Counted from the first letter of the stretch, positions 16,869 to 26,461 are shown. The stretch: DNA of 64,000 nt from Parvibaculaceae bacterium Mf 1.05b.01 (GCA_000509225.1 BAOK01000001.1:2012245-2076244); one strand, 5' to 3'. Made by a program: numbers and translations. The notes: a model not told the origin generated them from the sequence alone.

Positions 16869-17477
16869 TCAAGTCCCGCGGGACAAGAGGCTCGCCGCCA
16901 ACGCGCGCAGCGATGTCGGGAGGCGGTAGGCTATTGTTTGCACATCTTCTCTCAACAATTCGAGCGTCCTGGGGCCGTCCTCATCTTTTTCCAAACGTGG
17001 CTCAATCGAATAGACGGATGTCAGCCCCCGTTCGACTGGCACCAGGCGGAGCACCCAGTCCGAGCAATGTAAGCTTTCCCGCAGGTCGAAGAGGGCAATC
17101 GACAACAGCTGGGCCGCGACACCATCCTCGGCGCTAAACCAAACTTGCGGGGTTTTCCATAGTTCTGCACCTGACGGCTGCAAATGGCCCTCGCACGACC
17201 AGATGGTCTGAATGATGCCCGTGTCCGCCAGAACGTAAACCAGCGGCACGATACCTGCCTCGATTGGATATTTGTCGGGTTCGGATGACAACATCTGCGC
17301 TGCATCAGGGCATCTGGCGGAACATTGACACCGACATGTTGTCGATCCGCAAATCTGGCAAGTTTTCGCACAGCCCTTGCAGGGCCTTACGTTTGACTTC
17401 GCCGCCAGGCTTCCCAAAGCCTCGCGAACACTCGCCTGCAAAATCTTTGTCCCGGCTGAAGGTACCGCGATACGCAT
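16869..17477 (-). CDS. Cysteine-rich protein of unknown function
   Basis: 202-aa leftward gene. The start is placed at the ATG at 17477 because GGAGAGG lies 4-5 bases before it; an ATG six codons upstream lacks such a site. Near residues 33-55 there is a dense cluster: CKGCAKTCQICG, then CRCQCSARC, nine cysteines in about 24 residues with spacing C-x2-C-x3-C-x2-C-x5-C-x-C-x-C-x3-C or close to it. This would suit zinc or an iron-sulfur centre. Further on are SCEGHL and RESLHCSDW. The C-terminal half reads as a soluble alpha/beta domain. I do not recognise a named family and assign no function. It sits between the DUF2007 gene and the methyltransferase. Confidence 0.75.
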   Translation of the reverse strand: MRIAVPSAGTKILQASVREALGSLAAKSNVRPCKGCAKTCQICGSTTCRCQCSARCPDAAQMLSSEPDKYPIEAGIVPLVYVLADTGIIQTIWSCEGHLQPSGAELWKTPQVWFSAEDGVAAQLLSIALFDLRESLHCSDWVLRLVPVERGLTSVYSIEPRLEKDEDGPRTLELLREDVQTIAYRLPTSLRALAASLLSRGT

Positions 17478-17554
17478 CGCACCTCTCCAACCCATTACTC
17501 AAAATACTGCGGTAAGACTAGGGAACATCCATTTCCATAAAATTAATATGGAAA

Positions 17555-17773
17555 TCATTGTTGCTCTGATTCCCTTTGAGCAGCCGCAACAATGCTGCCT
17601 GCTTGCTCGAAATCCTCGTCAATGACCATCAAGCGGCGGGGCAAAATGCCAATGGAGCCCTCAACGATGCTCGCATTCATATCCAGTATGAAAGGCTCAA
17701 TCCCCTCTCCTTTAAGGCGTGCCTCCAGGAAGGATAGAAGAACTACATCATTTGTTCGTAGAAGCTCTTTCAA
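17555..17773 (-). CDS. DUF2007 domain protein
   Basis: 72-aa protein matching the small DUF2007 family from memory: MKELLRTNDVVLLSFLEARL, then EGIEPFILDMNASIVEGSIG and a C-terminal RRLMVIDEDFEQA. The family is thought to be a small signal-transducing or regulatory domain related to the PII-like fold, with no proven role. It is the first gene of the leftward set that continues through the cysteine-rich gene, the methyltransferase and the S49 peptidase, and it is divergent from the polyprenyl synthase. This neighbourhood is familiar in alphaproteobacteria. Confidence 0.8.
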   Translation of the reverse strand: MKELLRTNDVVLLSFLEARLKGEGIEPFILDMNASIVEGSIGILPRRLMVIDEDFEQAGSIVAAAQRESEQQ

Positions 17774-17939
17774 TGTCTCGTTCCTCAGCCCTGGGTTATC
17801 ACTCTTCAGGGAGCGGCGCTGGGACGCACTTGCCGCTCGGTGTCCGGCCTCCTATTGTGACACATGTATAGGCAATTGAGCTGTTTGACGGGGTCTTTTG
17901 AACCGTTTTCTCGGCCAAAATTGAGAACTGGGGATCCCG

Positions 17940-18959
17940 TTGGGTGTTGTCGTTCCGCTCGAAGGTGAGCGTAAAAACAGTGAAGAAGCGGTTCGGACGC
18001 TTCAGCGGCTTGTCGCTGAAGATATGGAAGCTGTAAACGAGCTAATTCGGGACCGAATGGGTTCTGATGTGGACATGATTCCCGAGCTTGCCAATCATCT
18101 GATCGAATCTGGCGGCAAACGGTTGCGCCCCATGTTGACGCTCACCTGCGCGCGCATGTGCGGCTATACGGGCAGCGATCATGTGCGCTTGGCAGCGTCT
18201 GTTGAGTTCATGCACACCGCAACGCTCCTTCATGATGATGTTGTGGACGAGAGCGATATGCGCCGAGGGCAGACCACAGCCCGTCTCATCTGGGGCAATC
18301 AGGCGAGCGTCCTGGTTGGCGATTTTCTTCTTGGGCGTGCCTTTAAGTTGATGGTGGAAACCAAATCTCTTCGCGCTCTGGAAATTTTGAGCGAGGCTGC
18401 CTCGGTGATCGCTGAGGGCGAGGTCATGCAGTTAGCCACAGCGAAAGACACGAGCACAACAGAAGACGCCTATCTCAAGGTCATTAGCGCCAAGACTGCA
18501 GCCCTTTTCGCGGCGGCGACCGAAATCGGGGCCGTGGTGGCGAGCCAGAACGGCGAACAGGCTGCCGCGCTTGAATCCTATGGGCGCAATCTCGGCATTG
18601 CTTTCCAGCTTGTTGACGACGCGCTTGACTACAATGGCAAGGCAGCGACGCTTGGCAAGAATGTCGGCGACGATTTCCGTGAAGGAAAGATCACACTGCC
18701 GGTTGTTCTCGCGTTTCGGCGAGGCGATGATGAGGAGCGCGCATTCTGGCGTCGCACGCTACAGGATGGGGACCAACAAGAAGGCGACCTGGAACGGGCC
18801 TTCGAGATCATGAGCAACCACAACGCGATCGAAGATACGGTCACGCGCGCGCGCCACTATGGCGAAATGGCCCGCGATGCTCTTGGTATCTTTCCCTCAT
18901 CGGAGCGCCGTGACGCATTGAGCGGCCTTGTAGATTTCTGCATCAGCCGGGCTTACTGA
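17940..18959 (+). CDS. ispB: Polyprenyl (octaprenyl/decaprenyl) diphosphate synthase
   Basis: Elongates farnesyl diphosphate with isopentenyl diphosphate to make the side chain of ubiquinone. It is 339 aa, of the expected size. Both aspartate-rich motifs are present: LLHDDVVDESDMRRG (first, about residues 97-111) and FQLVDDALDYNG (second), with GGKRLRPMLTL near residue 57 for pyrophosphate binding. The start is TTG at 17940, chosen because the extended N terminus VVVPLEGE is family-like; the first in-frame ATG would remove about 30 residues. Its 3' end overlaps that of convergent ispE by 7 bases. Chain length cannot be read directly. Confidence 0.9.
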   Translation: MGVVVPLEGERKNSEEAVRTLQRLVAEDMEAVNELIRDRMGSDVDMIPELANHLIESGGKRLRPMLTLTCARMCGYTGSDHVRLAASVEFMHTATLLHDDVVDESDMRRGQTTARLIWGNQASVLVGDFLLGRAFKLMVETKSLRALEILSEAASVIAEGEVMQLATAKDTSTTEDAYLKVISAKTAALFAAATEIGAVVASQNGEQAAALESYGRNLGIAFQLVDDALDYNGKAATLGKNVGDDFREGKITLPVVLAFRRGDDEERAFWRRTLQDGDQQEGDLERAFEIMSNHNAIEDTVTRARHYGEMARDALGIFPSSERRDALSGLVDFCISRAY

Positions 18960-19825
18960 GACCCCAGAAACCTGGTGGCTGTCACCCACCAATCGCTGTG
19001 TTTGTCTTTGAGTGCGGCGGCGGCTTCAGCTGAATCGAATGGATTGTCATAGAGCGCAAAACAGGTAGCACCGCTGCCGCTCATGCGCGCGAGACGACAC
19101 CCCGCTGTTGCACGAAGATCGTTGATCACCGTCTGAATGTCCGGCGCAATATCCTTTGCGGGTGCTTCAAGGTCATTTCCGTTTTCCTCAAGCCACGCGA
19201 TCAACCTATCAAGCGTCTCGACACCTGGCAGAAGCGGCAACCGCTCTGGTCCTTCAACGGGACCGGCTTGCAGGCGATGAAACACGTCAGCGGTTGATAT
19301 GCCGATGCCAGGGTTCGCAAGGACCGCATAAATTTCTGGAAGGCGAGGAACTGCCCGAAGGTCTTCGCCCACACCAGTCATGAAGCTTGGACGTTTCCGC
19401 ACGCAGACAGGGACATCTGCGCCAAGCTGCAACGCGAGGCCGTCAATTGAACCGGCTGGATCACCCCACAGACGCATCATGGCTCGAAGTGCGGCTGCGG
19501 CATCTGCGGAACCACCGCCAATTCCTGACGCGATCGGGAGGTTCTTTTCCAGCTCAAAATTGACCGTTGGTTCACGCCCAAGTGCCCCTGCAAACACACG
19601 GGCTGCTTTGAGGATGAGATTGTTTTTCTCGTCCGCCAATTGATCTGCGAACGGACCGGACGTCTCCAGGCCCAGAGCATCAGCGTCTTTGCAGGTGACA
19701 CGATCGGCCACACTCGCGAACACCACCAGGCTTTCTAGTTGATGATAGCCATTGGGCAGACGCCCCTTGACCTTAAGAGACAGGTTTATCTTCGCATTGG
19801 CGACTTCAAGGATGCCAGCGGACAT
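18953..19825 (-). CDS. ispE: 4-diphosphocytidyl-2-C-methyl-D-erythritol kinase
   Basis: GHMP kinase of the MEP pathway that phosphorylates CDP-methylerythritol on the way to isopentenyl diphosphate, the building block used by the convergent IspB. It is 290 aa. Motifs: NAKINLSLKV near the N terminus, PIASGIGGGSADAAAALRAM (GHMP ATP-binding loop, about residues 91-110), and ARMSGSGATCFALY near the C terminus. It follows the TPR lipoprotein gene with an ATGA overlap at 19825, so the two are translationally coupled. IspH, the last MEP enzyme, is encoded at 51210. Confidence 0.95.
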   Translation of the reverse strand: MSAGILEVANAKINLSLKVKGRLPNGYHQLESLVVFASVADRVTCKDADALGLETSGPFADQLADEKNNLILKAARVFAGALGREPTVNFELEKNLPIASGIGGGSADAAAALRAMMRLWGDPAGSIDGLALQLGADVPVCVRKRPSFMTGVGEDLRAVPRLPEIYAVLANPGIGISTADVFHRLQAGPVEGPERLPLLPGVETLDRLIAWLEENGNDLEAPAKDIAPDIQTVINDLRATAGCRLARMSGSGATCFALYDNPFDSAEAAAALKDKHSDWWVTATRFLGSQ

Positions 19826-21543
19826 CAGGACCCTGCGTCGGCGCTCATTTCGACGTCGGCGTCCTCCAGCCCGTTTTTGAGCTTTTCTTTTATTGCGATT
19901 TCCTGCTCTTCGTCAGGCTCCAGCTCCAAGGCATGTTGCCATTGAAAACGCGCCTCAATCTTTCGACCGACCCGCCAGAACGCATCTCCAAGATGATCAT
20001 TTATTGTGACATCGTCCGGCTGCAATTGAACGGCGCGCTCAAGATGGATGACAGCGTTTTCGTAGTCCCCGATGCTAAAATAGGCCCAACCAAGACTATC
20101 AACGATGTAACCGTCGTCGGGCCGCAGCTCCACTGCGCGGCGGATCATCGCCATGGCCTCTTCCAGAAATATTTTCTGCTCTATCCAGGAATAGCCCAGA
20201 TAGTTCAACACAAGGGGATGATCACCGGAGAGTTCCAGCGCCAGCTTGAGATCCTTCTCGGCGCTCGGCCAGAGCTTCAACCGTTCGTAACACATGCCGC
20301 GGGCGTAATAGACCGTCCAGAACCGTTCATTGGGCTCGCCAATGAGCGCAATTGCTTTTGAGTACTCACTTGCGGCCGCTGCATAATCTTTGCGACCGCG
20401 CAAAATATCGCCGAGCGCCGTCAGCGGCTCAACGGCATCGGGATATTGACGAATGAGTGTGCGGAGCCGCGCAATCGCTTCTTTCGACCTGTCCAGGCGG
20501 TCCATATCAACAGCTATCTGGATTTGAGCGTTTTGATAGAGCGGAGATGTGCGTGCGATCCCCCCATAAGCGGCAATCGCATCTTCCAGGCGGTCGCCGC
20601 GCTCATAGAGGTCTGCGAGCAGAGTGCGTGCGACATCAAAATCCGGTCGCAGATAAAGCGACAGCTGAGTGTACAGAATTGAAATATCAATCCCGCTTTC
20701 CTGTGCCAACGCGGAAGCCAACCCGTAGAGAGCTTCTGCCAATCCCTCTGCTGGCGTTTTCACCAGCGGTGGCGGAGCCACGCCTCTCTCCAATCGCGCA
20801 AGCGCGTTGGCAATGATCGGATGGTCTGGCGCCAGGCGGCCATAATTGTTGTACACCTCACGGGCAAGCTCGGTGTCATCTTGTCTTTCAAGAAACCGGC
20901 CATAGGCCTGGATGATCCGCAGACTTGCCCCACCACTTGCACCCTGCGCGGCAACGTAACCGGTTCGGGCCCGTGCCGCATCGCCTAAGTAATCCGCAAT
21001 TAATGCACCATGTAAGATCCGAAAAAGGTCAAACGCTGGTCGATCCTGAAAAGAATCCAGCGCCGCATAGGCCTGTTCCGCATCTTGTTTGCCCGCCATG
21101 GCCCAGGCCTTGGCAAGTGTTCCGACAAGGGCTGTGAAGGGTCCTGGTGCCGCTGCATCGATTTCACCGATGGCGCGGTCATAGTCAGTTGCTTTGAGAG
21201 CGGAAAGCGCGCGCACCAGACGTGCTGTCCGATTGTCAGGGTCGCGCTCAATGATCTCCGATGAAAGATTGAGACCTTCTGAAACATTCCCCGCTGTCAC
21301 CGACAAAAGAAATGCGCGCTCAACGATCACCGGATTACCGGGGTCCTCAGACAGCGCCTGAGCATAGTATCGCGCGGCAGCATCCATATCGCGGACGGTG
21401 CCCGCGTGACGTGCAGCCAGGTAATTTCCATACAAGGAATCCGGGTTTCTCTGGCTCAATCCAAAACCAGACCCCGCACAGGCGCCCAGCATTGCCGCTA
21501 TCGCAACAATACCCAGACCACGTGTCAGTAACCGCAATCCCAC
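19825..21543 (-). CDS. TPR-repeat lipoprotein
   Basis: 572-aa protein with a lipoprotein signal: GIVAIAAMLGAC with the lipid-attachment cysteine at about residue 22. The remainder is helical with many tetratricopeptide-type repeats, the last ones very regular (WAYFSIGDYENAVIHLERAV, then WRVGRKIEARFQWQHALELE near residues 485-550). TPR proteins are scaffolds; in alphaproteobacteria this gene is often found just before ispE, and its role, probably in outer membrane or envelope assembly, is not established. The stop overlaps the ispE start. A terminator of the preceding gene lies at 21581-21615. Confidence 0.85.
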   Translation of the reverse strand: MGLRLLTRGLGIVAIAAMLGACAGSGFGLSQRNPDSLYGNYLAARHAGTVRDMDAAARYYAQALSEDPGNPVIVERAFLLSVTAGNVSEGLNLSSEIIERDPDNRTARLVRALSALKATDYDRAIGEIDAAAPGPFTALVGTLAKAWAMAGKQDAEQAYAALDSFQDRPAFDLFRILHGALIADYLGDAARARTGYVAAQGASGGASLRIIQAYGRFLERQDDTELAREVYNNYGRLAPDHPIIANALARLERGVAPPPLVKTPAEGLAEALYGLASALAQESGIDISILYTQLSLYLRPDFDVARTLLADLYERGDRLEDAIAAYGGIARTSPLYQNAQIQIAVDMDRLDRSKEAIARLRTLIRQYPDAVEPLTALGDILRGRKDYAAAASEYSKAIALIGEPNERFWTVYYARGMCYERLKLWPSAEKDLKLALELSGDHPLVLNYLGYSWIEQKIFLEEAMAMIRRAVELRPDDGYIVDSLGWAYFSIGDYENAVIHLERAVQLQPDDVTINDHLGDAFWRVGRKIEARFQWQHALELEPDEEQEIAIKEKLKNGLEDADVEMSADAGS

Positions 21544-21580
21544 TTAAGGCCTTACCCTTTCACTGATCTCGCCGACTCAG

Positions 21581-21615
21581 AAAAATAGGGTCGACCGTTT
21601 AAGGGGTCGACCCTA
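21581..21615 (-). terminator. Rho-independent terminator of the ETF-QO gene
   Basis: On the minus strand, TAGGGTCGACC (21605-21615) pairs with GGTCGACCCTA (21586-21596) through 11 perfect base pairs around an eight-base loop, followed by TTTTT. It lies about 75 bases after the stop of the leftward ETF-QO gene and before the TPR gene, so the latter must have its own promoter in the remaining gap. Confidence 0.85.
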
Positions 21616-21690
21616 CCGCAATTTCTTTGCCTTTGCCTTCTAAAGACCGGCGATTAGGCGATAAATCACCTCAAAATCGGTCTTCCCCGA

Positions 21691-23370
21691 TCACATGTTC
21701 GGGTAATTAGGTCCGCCACCACCCTCAGGCACAGTCCAGTTAATGTTCTGGGTCGGGTCCTTGATGTCGCATGTCTTACAGTGCACGCAGTTTTGCGCAT
21801 TGATGACAAAGCGCGGATCGGATCCGTCATCTTCCCGCATAACTTCATACACGCCAGCCGGGCAGTACCGCTGCGCAGGCTCGTCATACATCGGCAGATT
21901 GTGCGCAATCGGCACGGTGTCATCTGTCAGTCGAAGATGGACCGGCTGGTCTTCTTCGTGGTTTGTCGCCGACAAGAAGACTGACGAGAGACGGTCGAAG
22001 GAAATCTTCCCGTCCGGTTTCGGATAGTCGATCGGTTTGTGTTGGTCAGCTGGCTCGGTGGCCGCATGATCTGGCTTGCCATGTTTCAACGTGAATGGCA
22101 GGCCGATCCCCAACTGGTTCATCCACATGTCGATACCACCAAGGCCGACACCGAAAATTGTGCCCAGCTTGGACCAGAGCGGCTTCACATTGCGAACCCG
22201 TTTCAGATCTTTCTCGACATGGCTGCCGACATAAGCGTCGTCATACGCACTCAATACGTCTGACTGGCGGCCATCTTTTACTGCTTCGAACGCCGCATTG
22301 GCGGCCATCATGCCCGTTGCCATGGCGTTGTGGCTGCCTTTGATGCGCGGCACGTTTACGAATCCTGCAGAGCAGCCGATCAGAGCCCCACCAGGGAAGG
22401 TGAGTTTTGGTACGGACTGGAAGCCGCCTTCCGTAATCGCGCGGGCGCCGTAGGAAATGCGCTTTCCGCCTTCAAATGTTTCGCGAATAGACGGGTGGGT
22501 CTTGAAGCGCTGAAACTCTTCAAACGGCGACAAGTGCGGGTTCTTGTAATTCAGGTGCACCACAAAGCCGACAGACACAAGATTGTCGTCAAAGTGATAA
22601 AGGAACGACCCGCCGCCAGTATTGGCTTTCAAGGGCCACCCGAAGGAGTGCTGAATCAGTCCCTTTTTGTGTTTCTTGGGGTCAACTTCCCATAGCTCTT
22701 TAATGCCGATCCCGAATTTCTGGGGCTCACGACCTTCATCCAGATTGAATTTGCGGATCAGTTCCTTGGAAAGAGAACCTCGGACACCTTCACCAAAGAG
22801 CGTGTACTTGCCGCGCAGTTCCATGCCGCGCATGTACGTGTCTTTCTGGTCGCCCTCTTTGCCAACGCCCATATCACCGGTTGCAACACCGCGGACAGAG
22901 CCGTCTTCATTGTAGAGAACTTCTGCGCCTGCAAAACCTGGATAGATTTCCACGCCCATTTCTTCAGCAATGCCCGCAAGCCAGCGGCACATATTGCCGA
23001 GACTTCCAATATAGTTGCCGTGATTGCTCATGAGCGGCGGCATGATGAAGTTTGGAAGGCGGATCCCACCGGACGGCCCGAGGAAGAGGAAGTGATCCTT
23101 CTCAACTTCGGTCTTGAGAGGTGCGTCCCGGTCTTTCCAGTCAGGCAGAAGCTCATTCAGTGCAATCGGGTCAATGACTGCACCTGAGAGAATGTGCGCT
23201 CCGATTTCGGAGCCTTTTTCAATCACGCAGACAGAGAGGTCAAAATCCTCTTCTGCAGCGAGTTGCCGAAGCCGGATAGCTGCAGAAAGACCTGCAGGAC
23301 CGCCGCCAACAATGACGACGTCATATTCCATGTATTCGCGCTCAGCCAGCGCTCCGGTATCTTCGCTCAT
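21691..23370 (-). CDS. Electron transfer flavoprotein-ubiquinone oxidoreductase
   Basis: Membrane-associated FAD and [4Fe-4S] enzyme that passes electrons from electron transfer flavoprotein to ubiquinone during fatty acid and amino acid oxidation. The 559 aa start with the FAD-binding motif VVIVGGGPAGLSAAIRL (about residues 18-34). The C-terminal domain has YCPAGVYEV and NCVHCKTCDIKDP, giving the four cluster cysteines. It is similar to the mitochondrial enzyme ETFDH. GAGAGAG precedes the ATG, a candidate promoter lies at 23485-23513 and it ends in its own terminator, so it is monocistronic. Confidence 0.95.
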   Translation of the reverse strand: MSEDTGALAEREYMEYDVVIVGGGPAGLSAAIRLRQLAAEEDFDLSVCVIEKGSEIGAHILSGAVIDPIALNELLPDWKDRDAPLKTEVEKDHFLFLGPSGGIRLPNFIMPPLMSNHGNYIGSLGNMCRWLAGIAEEMGVEIYPGFAGAEVLYNEDGSVRGVATGDMGVGKEGDQKDTYMRGMELRGKYTLFGEGVRGSLSKELIRKFNLDEGREPQKFGIGIKELWEVDPKKHKKGLIQHSFGWPLKANTGGGSFLYHFDDNLVSVGFVVHLNYKNPHLSPFEEFQRFKTHPSIRETFEGGKRISYGARAITEGGFQSVPKLTFPGGALIGCSAGFVNVPRIKGSHNAMATGMMAANAAFEAVKDGRQSDVLSAYDDAYVGSHVEKDLKRVRNVKPLWSKLGTIFGVGLGGIDMWMNQLGIGLPFTLKHGKPDHAATEPADQHKPIDYPKPDGKISFDRLSSVFLSATNHEEDQPVHLRLTDDTVPIAHNLPMYDEPAQRYCPAGVYEVMREDDGSDPRFVINAQNCVHCKTCDIKDPTQNINWTVPEGGGGPNYPNM

Positions 23371-23726
23371 ATCTCTCTCCTCATCCGACGCGGGATGGCC
23401 TTTGAGATCCGCGACAGACTATTTGGCCCTAGGTTTTCAGCTTCATCCTGAAACAACCTGATTGGGCACTGAAATTTGGCCCCTCTTATGGTGTTTTGAC
23501 GATGAGAGGTCAACCAATGTGACTGGGGGCCTGTTGGACTACCAGCTGGACAACCTCCGGAATCGCGTGACGCGGGAGCGTAAGGGGGGCAAAATGCGAC
23601 CACTTCCCGAGTCTAGAGGGATCGGTGGGGCGTTCAATGCCTCAAAGGTCGCACCTGCCGCAGGGGAAGTGCCGATTTTGCGAAAAAACAGAGACAAAGC
23701 CTGCGATTGTGAACGCTCTTGAGGAT
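23371..23726. other. Divergent intergenic region between ETF-QO and uracil-DNA glycosylase
   Basis: 356 bases once the glycosylase start is placed at 23727. One promoter-like element for the leftward gene is visible (23485-23513). The open frame that extends the glycosylase to 23625 has no ribosome binding site and no family match. No RNA gene, repeat or terminator was recognised. Confidence 0.5.
23485..23513 (-). promoter_or_regulatory. Candidate promoter of the ETF-QO gene
   Basis: On the minus strand TTGACC (23508-23513) and CATAAG (23485-23490) are separated by 17 bases. The -10 box is weak (4 of 6). It is about 115 bases upstream of the ATG. No regulator site was recognised. Confidence 0.35.
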
Positions 23727-24560
23727 ATGACCGCATTTGAAGCGGCCGCGCTGCTCCGCTTCTATGTCGACGCGGGTGTGAGTGATGGGCTCTCCGATGA
23801 GCCTGTAGACCGCTATGCGCTCAATGCTCGGGCGGCTCAGCCGGCAAATGAGGCCCCTGCCTCAACCGGACCAAGAACACTGCCCGGTGAACGCCCAACT
23901 TTCTCTTCATCTGCGCCGCAAGCCACATCGTCTCCTGCAGCGATTCCCCTCGACACAGTCGAACAAGCGGGTGAAGCCAAAGCAATTGCTGCGTCCTGCA
24001 GCTCGCTTGAGGAGCTCCGGGCTGCATTGGAAAAATTCGACGCATGCCCGCTAAAGCATACGGCCAAGAACCTGGTCTTTGCGGATGGCAATCCGGAGGC
24101 AGACATTATGCTGGTGGGAGAAGCGCCTGGGCGGGATGAGGATATTCAAGGCCTGCCGTTTGTCGGGAGGTCTGGCCAATTGCTGGATAGGATGCTCGCT
24201 GCCATTGGCCTGGATCGAACAAATGTCTATATCACCAATGTTCTGCCCTGGCGGCCGCCCGGCAATCGTCAGCCTACGCCCGTTGAGCAAGCGATGTGCG
24301 CACCCTTTATCGAAAAGCATATTGAGCTGGTCGCACCAAAACACCTGATGCTGGTTGGTGGTGTCTCTGCCAAACAGATGCTCGGCACAACGTCGGGCAT
24401 TATGAAATTGCGGGGCAAGTGGGGCTCTGTTACGGTCGGTGATCTCACCATTCCCGCATTACCCGTTTTTCACCCCGCCTATCTGCTGCGCCAGCCCGCC
24501 CAGAAACGCCTGGCCTGGCGGGACCTTCTGGACTTTAAAACCAAGGTTGAGGGCGGATAA
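23727..24560 (+). CDS. Uracil-DNA glycosylase, family 4
   Basis: Removes uracil from DNA and contains a [4Fe-4S] cluster in characterised members. The domain occupies about residues 115-277: FDACPLKHTAKNLVF (cluster cysteine region), MLVGEAPGRDEDIQG (active-site loop GEAPG), FVGRSGQLLDRML, YITNVLPWRPPGNR, and HPAYLLRQPAQKR (C-terminal catalytic histidine loop). The N-terminal 100 residues are Pro/Ala/Ser-rich and probably disordered. I start at the ATG at 23727, which follows TTGAGG; the frame is open further to 23625 but those 34 codons have no site or family resemblance. The protein is then 277 aa. Confidence 0.9.
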   Translation: MTAFEAAALLRFYVDAGVSDGLSDEPVDRYALNARAAQPANEAPASTGPRTLPGERPTFSSSAPQATSSPAAIPLDTVEQAGEAKAIAASCSSLEELRAALEKFDACPLKHTAKNLVFADGNPEADIMLVGEAPGRDEDIQGLPFVGRSGQLLDRMLAAIGLDRTNVYITNVLPWRPPGNRQPTPVEQAMCAPFIEKHIELVAPKHLMLVGGVSAKQMLGTTSGIMKLRGKWGSVTVGDLTIPALPVFHPAYLLRQPAQKRLAWRDLLDFKTKVEGG

Positions 24561-24664
24561 GTCCCATTAACCAGAGCGGAAATTAAGTTCCCGAAATCAC
24601 GCAGCTGCAACTTGTTGGCAGGCTTTAGCCGTGTAGAATGTCCCCGCTGGTTGGGGGATGTTAA

Positions 24665-26461
24665 GTGCGTAAACAGTTGAAATCTTTCAGAAATTTCTGC
24701 GCGGCCGGATTGCTGGCTGGCTTGGCGCTGGTCTATGGACCTGTCCATGCGGCTGATTTGGTCGATTACCAGACCGCCCCCAACACAATTTCCTATCTGA
24801 GCCAGGATGATCGGGACCGATATACGCGGATTTTCTCGGTCCAGACCCGGGGGGACTGGCGCACGGCAGACAGGCTCATCGGTCAGCTGGAGAATGACAT
24901 ATTGATGGGTCATGTGCTCTATCAGCGCTACATGCACCCGACGGCCTATCGCTCCCGCTATAACGAGCTTCGCGATTGGCTTGCCAACTATGCGGACCAC
25001 CCGGAAGCCTCAAAAATTCATAAATTAGCGCTGCGCCGCAAACCGTCTGGTGCCGCCGCGCCGCGCCGTCCAATGCCGCGCTCCTATCGCCAGGTTTCCC
25101 ACCAGCAATATGCGGTTGCTGAAGGGCCGCGCCGGGATTTCTCGCGCAACTTCCGAAACGCAGCCCGCAAAGTTCGCTCGCTGTTGCGCCGTGAACGTCC
25201 GACCCAGGCGCTCAACCATATATCGCAATCGTCTATTCGTCGGGGTCTGAAAGCGGTTGAGTTCGACACACTGCTCTCTCGGATTGCGGTCTCCTATTAC
25301 ATTGAACATCGCGACGACCGGGCGCTTGAAGAAGCAGACCGGGCTGCACGCCGCAGCCGCGACGGCGTGCCTCTCGCTGACTGGACGGCGGGACTTTCCG
25401 CCTGGCGGCTTGGAAAGTTCGCGCTCGCCGCAGAGCATTTCTCCTATCTTGCCGCTGCGCCCAATGCGAGCGACTGGACGCGGGCAGCGGGCGGTTTCTG
25501 GGCAGCGCGCGCTTACATTGCTGATCGCAGACCTGACCATGCCGCACCCATGCTGGAACTTGCCGCAGACACAGGGGCAACCTTCTACGGCATGCTCGCG
25601 GCGGAACAGCTGGGCCGCGACATTGATTTCCAATGGGTGCAACCGCCACTTGATCAGGCGGGTCTCAGCCTGCTGCTCTCCAATGACACAGTTGCACGCG
25701 CTGTGGCTCTCACGGAAATCGGACGGCGTGACCTGGCGGAAGGCGAACTCACACGTGGCCACGGGCGCATTGATGCATCGCTTGATCACGCGCTGATTGC
25801 CCTTGCTGAACGGCTCGATCTGCCCGCCACGCAGATGCAGGTCGCCAACGCAGCGTACGTACCTTCGAGCTACGGACCGGAACGCTATGTAATGAATGCG
25901 GGCCTTTTCCCCGTGCCTGACTATACGCCGCAGGATGGGTTCCGTGTGGATCGGGCTCTGGTCTTTGCCTTCATGCGTCAGGAGAGCAAGTTCAAGCCTT
26001 TGGCGCGCTCTCGTGCAGGTGCCCGCGGCCTTATGCAGATCATGCCGGCGACGGCGAGCCATATCACCCGTGACCGGTCCTTGCGCCGCACAGGGGCGCA
26101 AGGCCGCGATCGTCTGTTTGATCCGGCCTTCAACATGAAGCTCGGACAGCAATATATCGAAGAGCTGATGGGGAGCGGCGAACCCTATGGCAATCTCTAT
26201 CAGCTGATGGTTGCCTATAATGGCGGCCCGGGGAATCTCAGCCGGTGGCTGCGCAACACGGACTATCGCAATGATCCGCTTCTCTTCATTGAGAGCATTC
26301 CGGCACCTGAAACCCGTGGCTATATTGAACGGGTGCTCACCAATTTCTGGATCTACCGGGATCGCTTGGGGCAGGAGACACCATCGCTCGGCGTTGCGGC
26401 AGCAGGCGACTGGCCAGTTTATCAGTCCCTTGAGCGCGGAAACTCTCTCGCGCAGCGGTGA
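24665..26461 (+). CDS. Soluble lytic murein transglycosylase (Slt-like)
   Basis: 598-aa periplasmic enzyme that cleaves peptidoglycan glycan strands with formation of 1,6-anhydromuramic acid. A signal peptide (AAGLLAGLALVYGPVHAADL, cut near residue 29-30) leads to a long helical superhelix domain and a C-terminal SLT domain: VFAFMRQESKFKPLARS (catalytic Glu), GARGLMQIMPATA, and LYQLMVAYNGGPGNLSRW. The start is GTG at 24665 with GGGGGATG upstream. It begins 104 bases after the glycosylase gene and ends before a stem-loop repeat. Confidence 0.92.
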   Translation: MRKQLKSFRNFCAAGLLAGLALVYGPVHAADLVDYQTAPNTISYLSQDDRDRYTRIFSVQTRGDWRTADRLIGQLENDILMGHVLYQRYMHPTAYRSRYNELRDWLANYADHPEASKIHKLALRRKPSGAAAPRRPMPRSYRQVSHQQYAVAEGPRRDFSRNFRNAARKVRSLLRRERPTQALNHISQSSIRRGLKAVEFDTLLSRIAVSYYIEHRDDRALEEADRAARRSRDGVPLADWTAGLSAWRLGKFALAAEHFSYLAAAPNASDWTRAAGGFWAARAYIADRRPDHAAPMLELAADTGATFYGMLAAEQLGRDIDFQWVQPPLDQAGLSLLLSNDTVARAVALTEIGRRDLAEGELTRGHGRIDASLDHALIALAERLDLPATQMQVANAAYVPSSYGPERYVMNAGLFPVPDYTPQDGFRVDRALVFAFMRQESKFKPLARSRAGARGLMQIMPATASHITRDRSLRRTGAQGRDRLFDPAFNMKLGQQYIEELMGSGEPYGNLYQLMVAYNGGPGNLSRWLRNTDYRNDPLLFIESIPAPETRGYIERVLTNFWIYRDRLGQETPSLGVAAAGDWPVYQSLERGNSLAQR

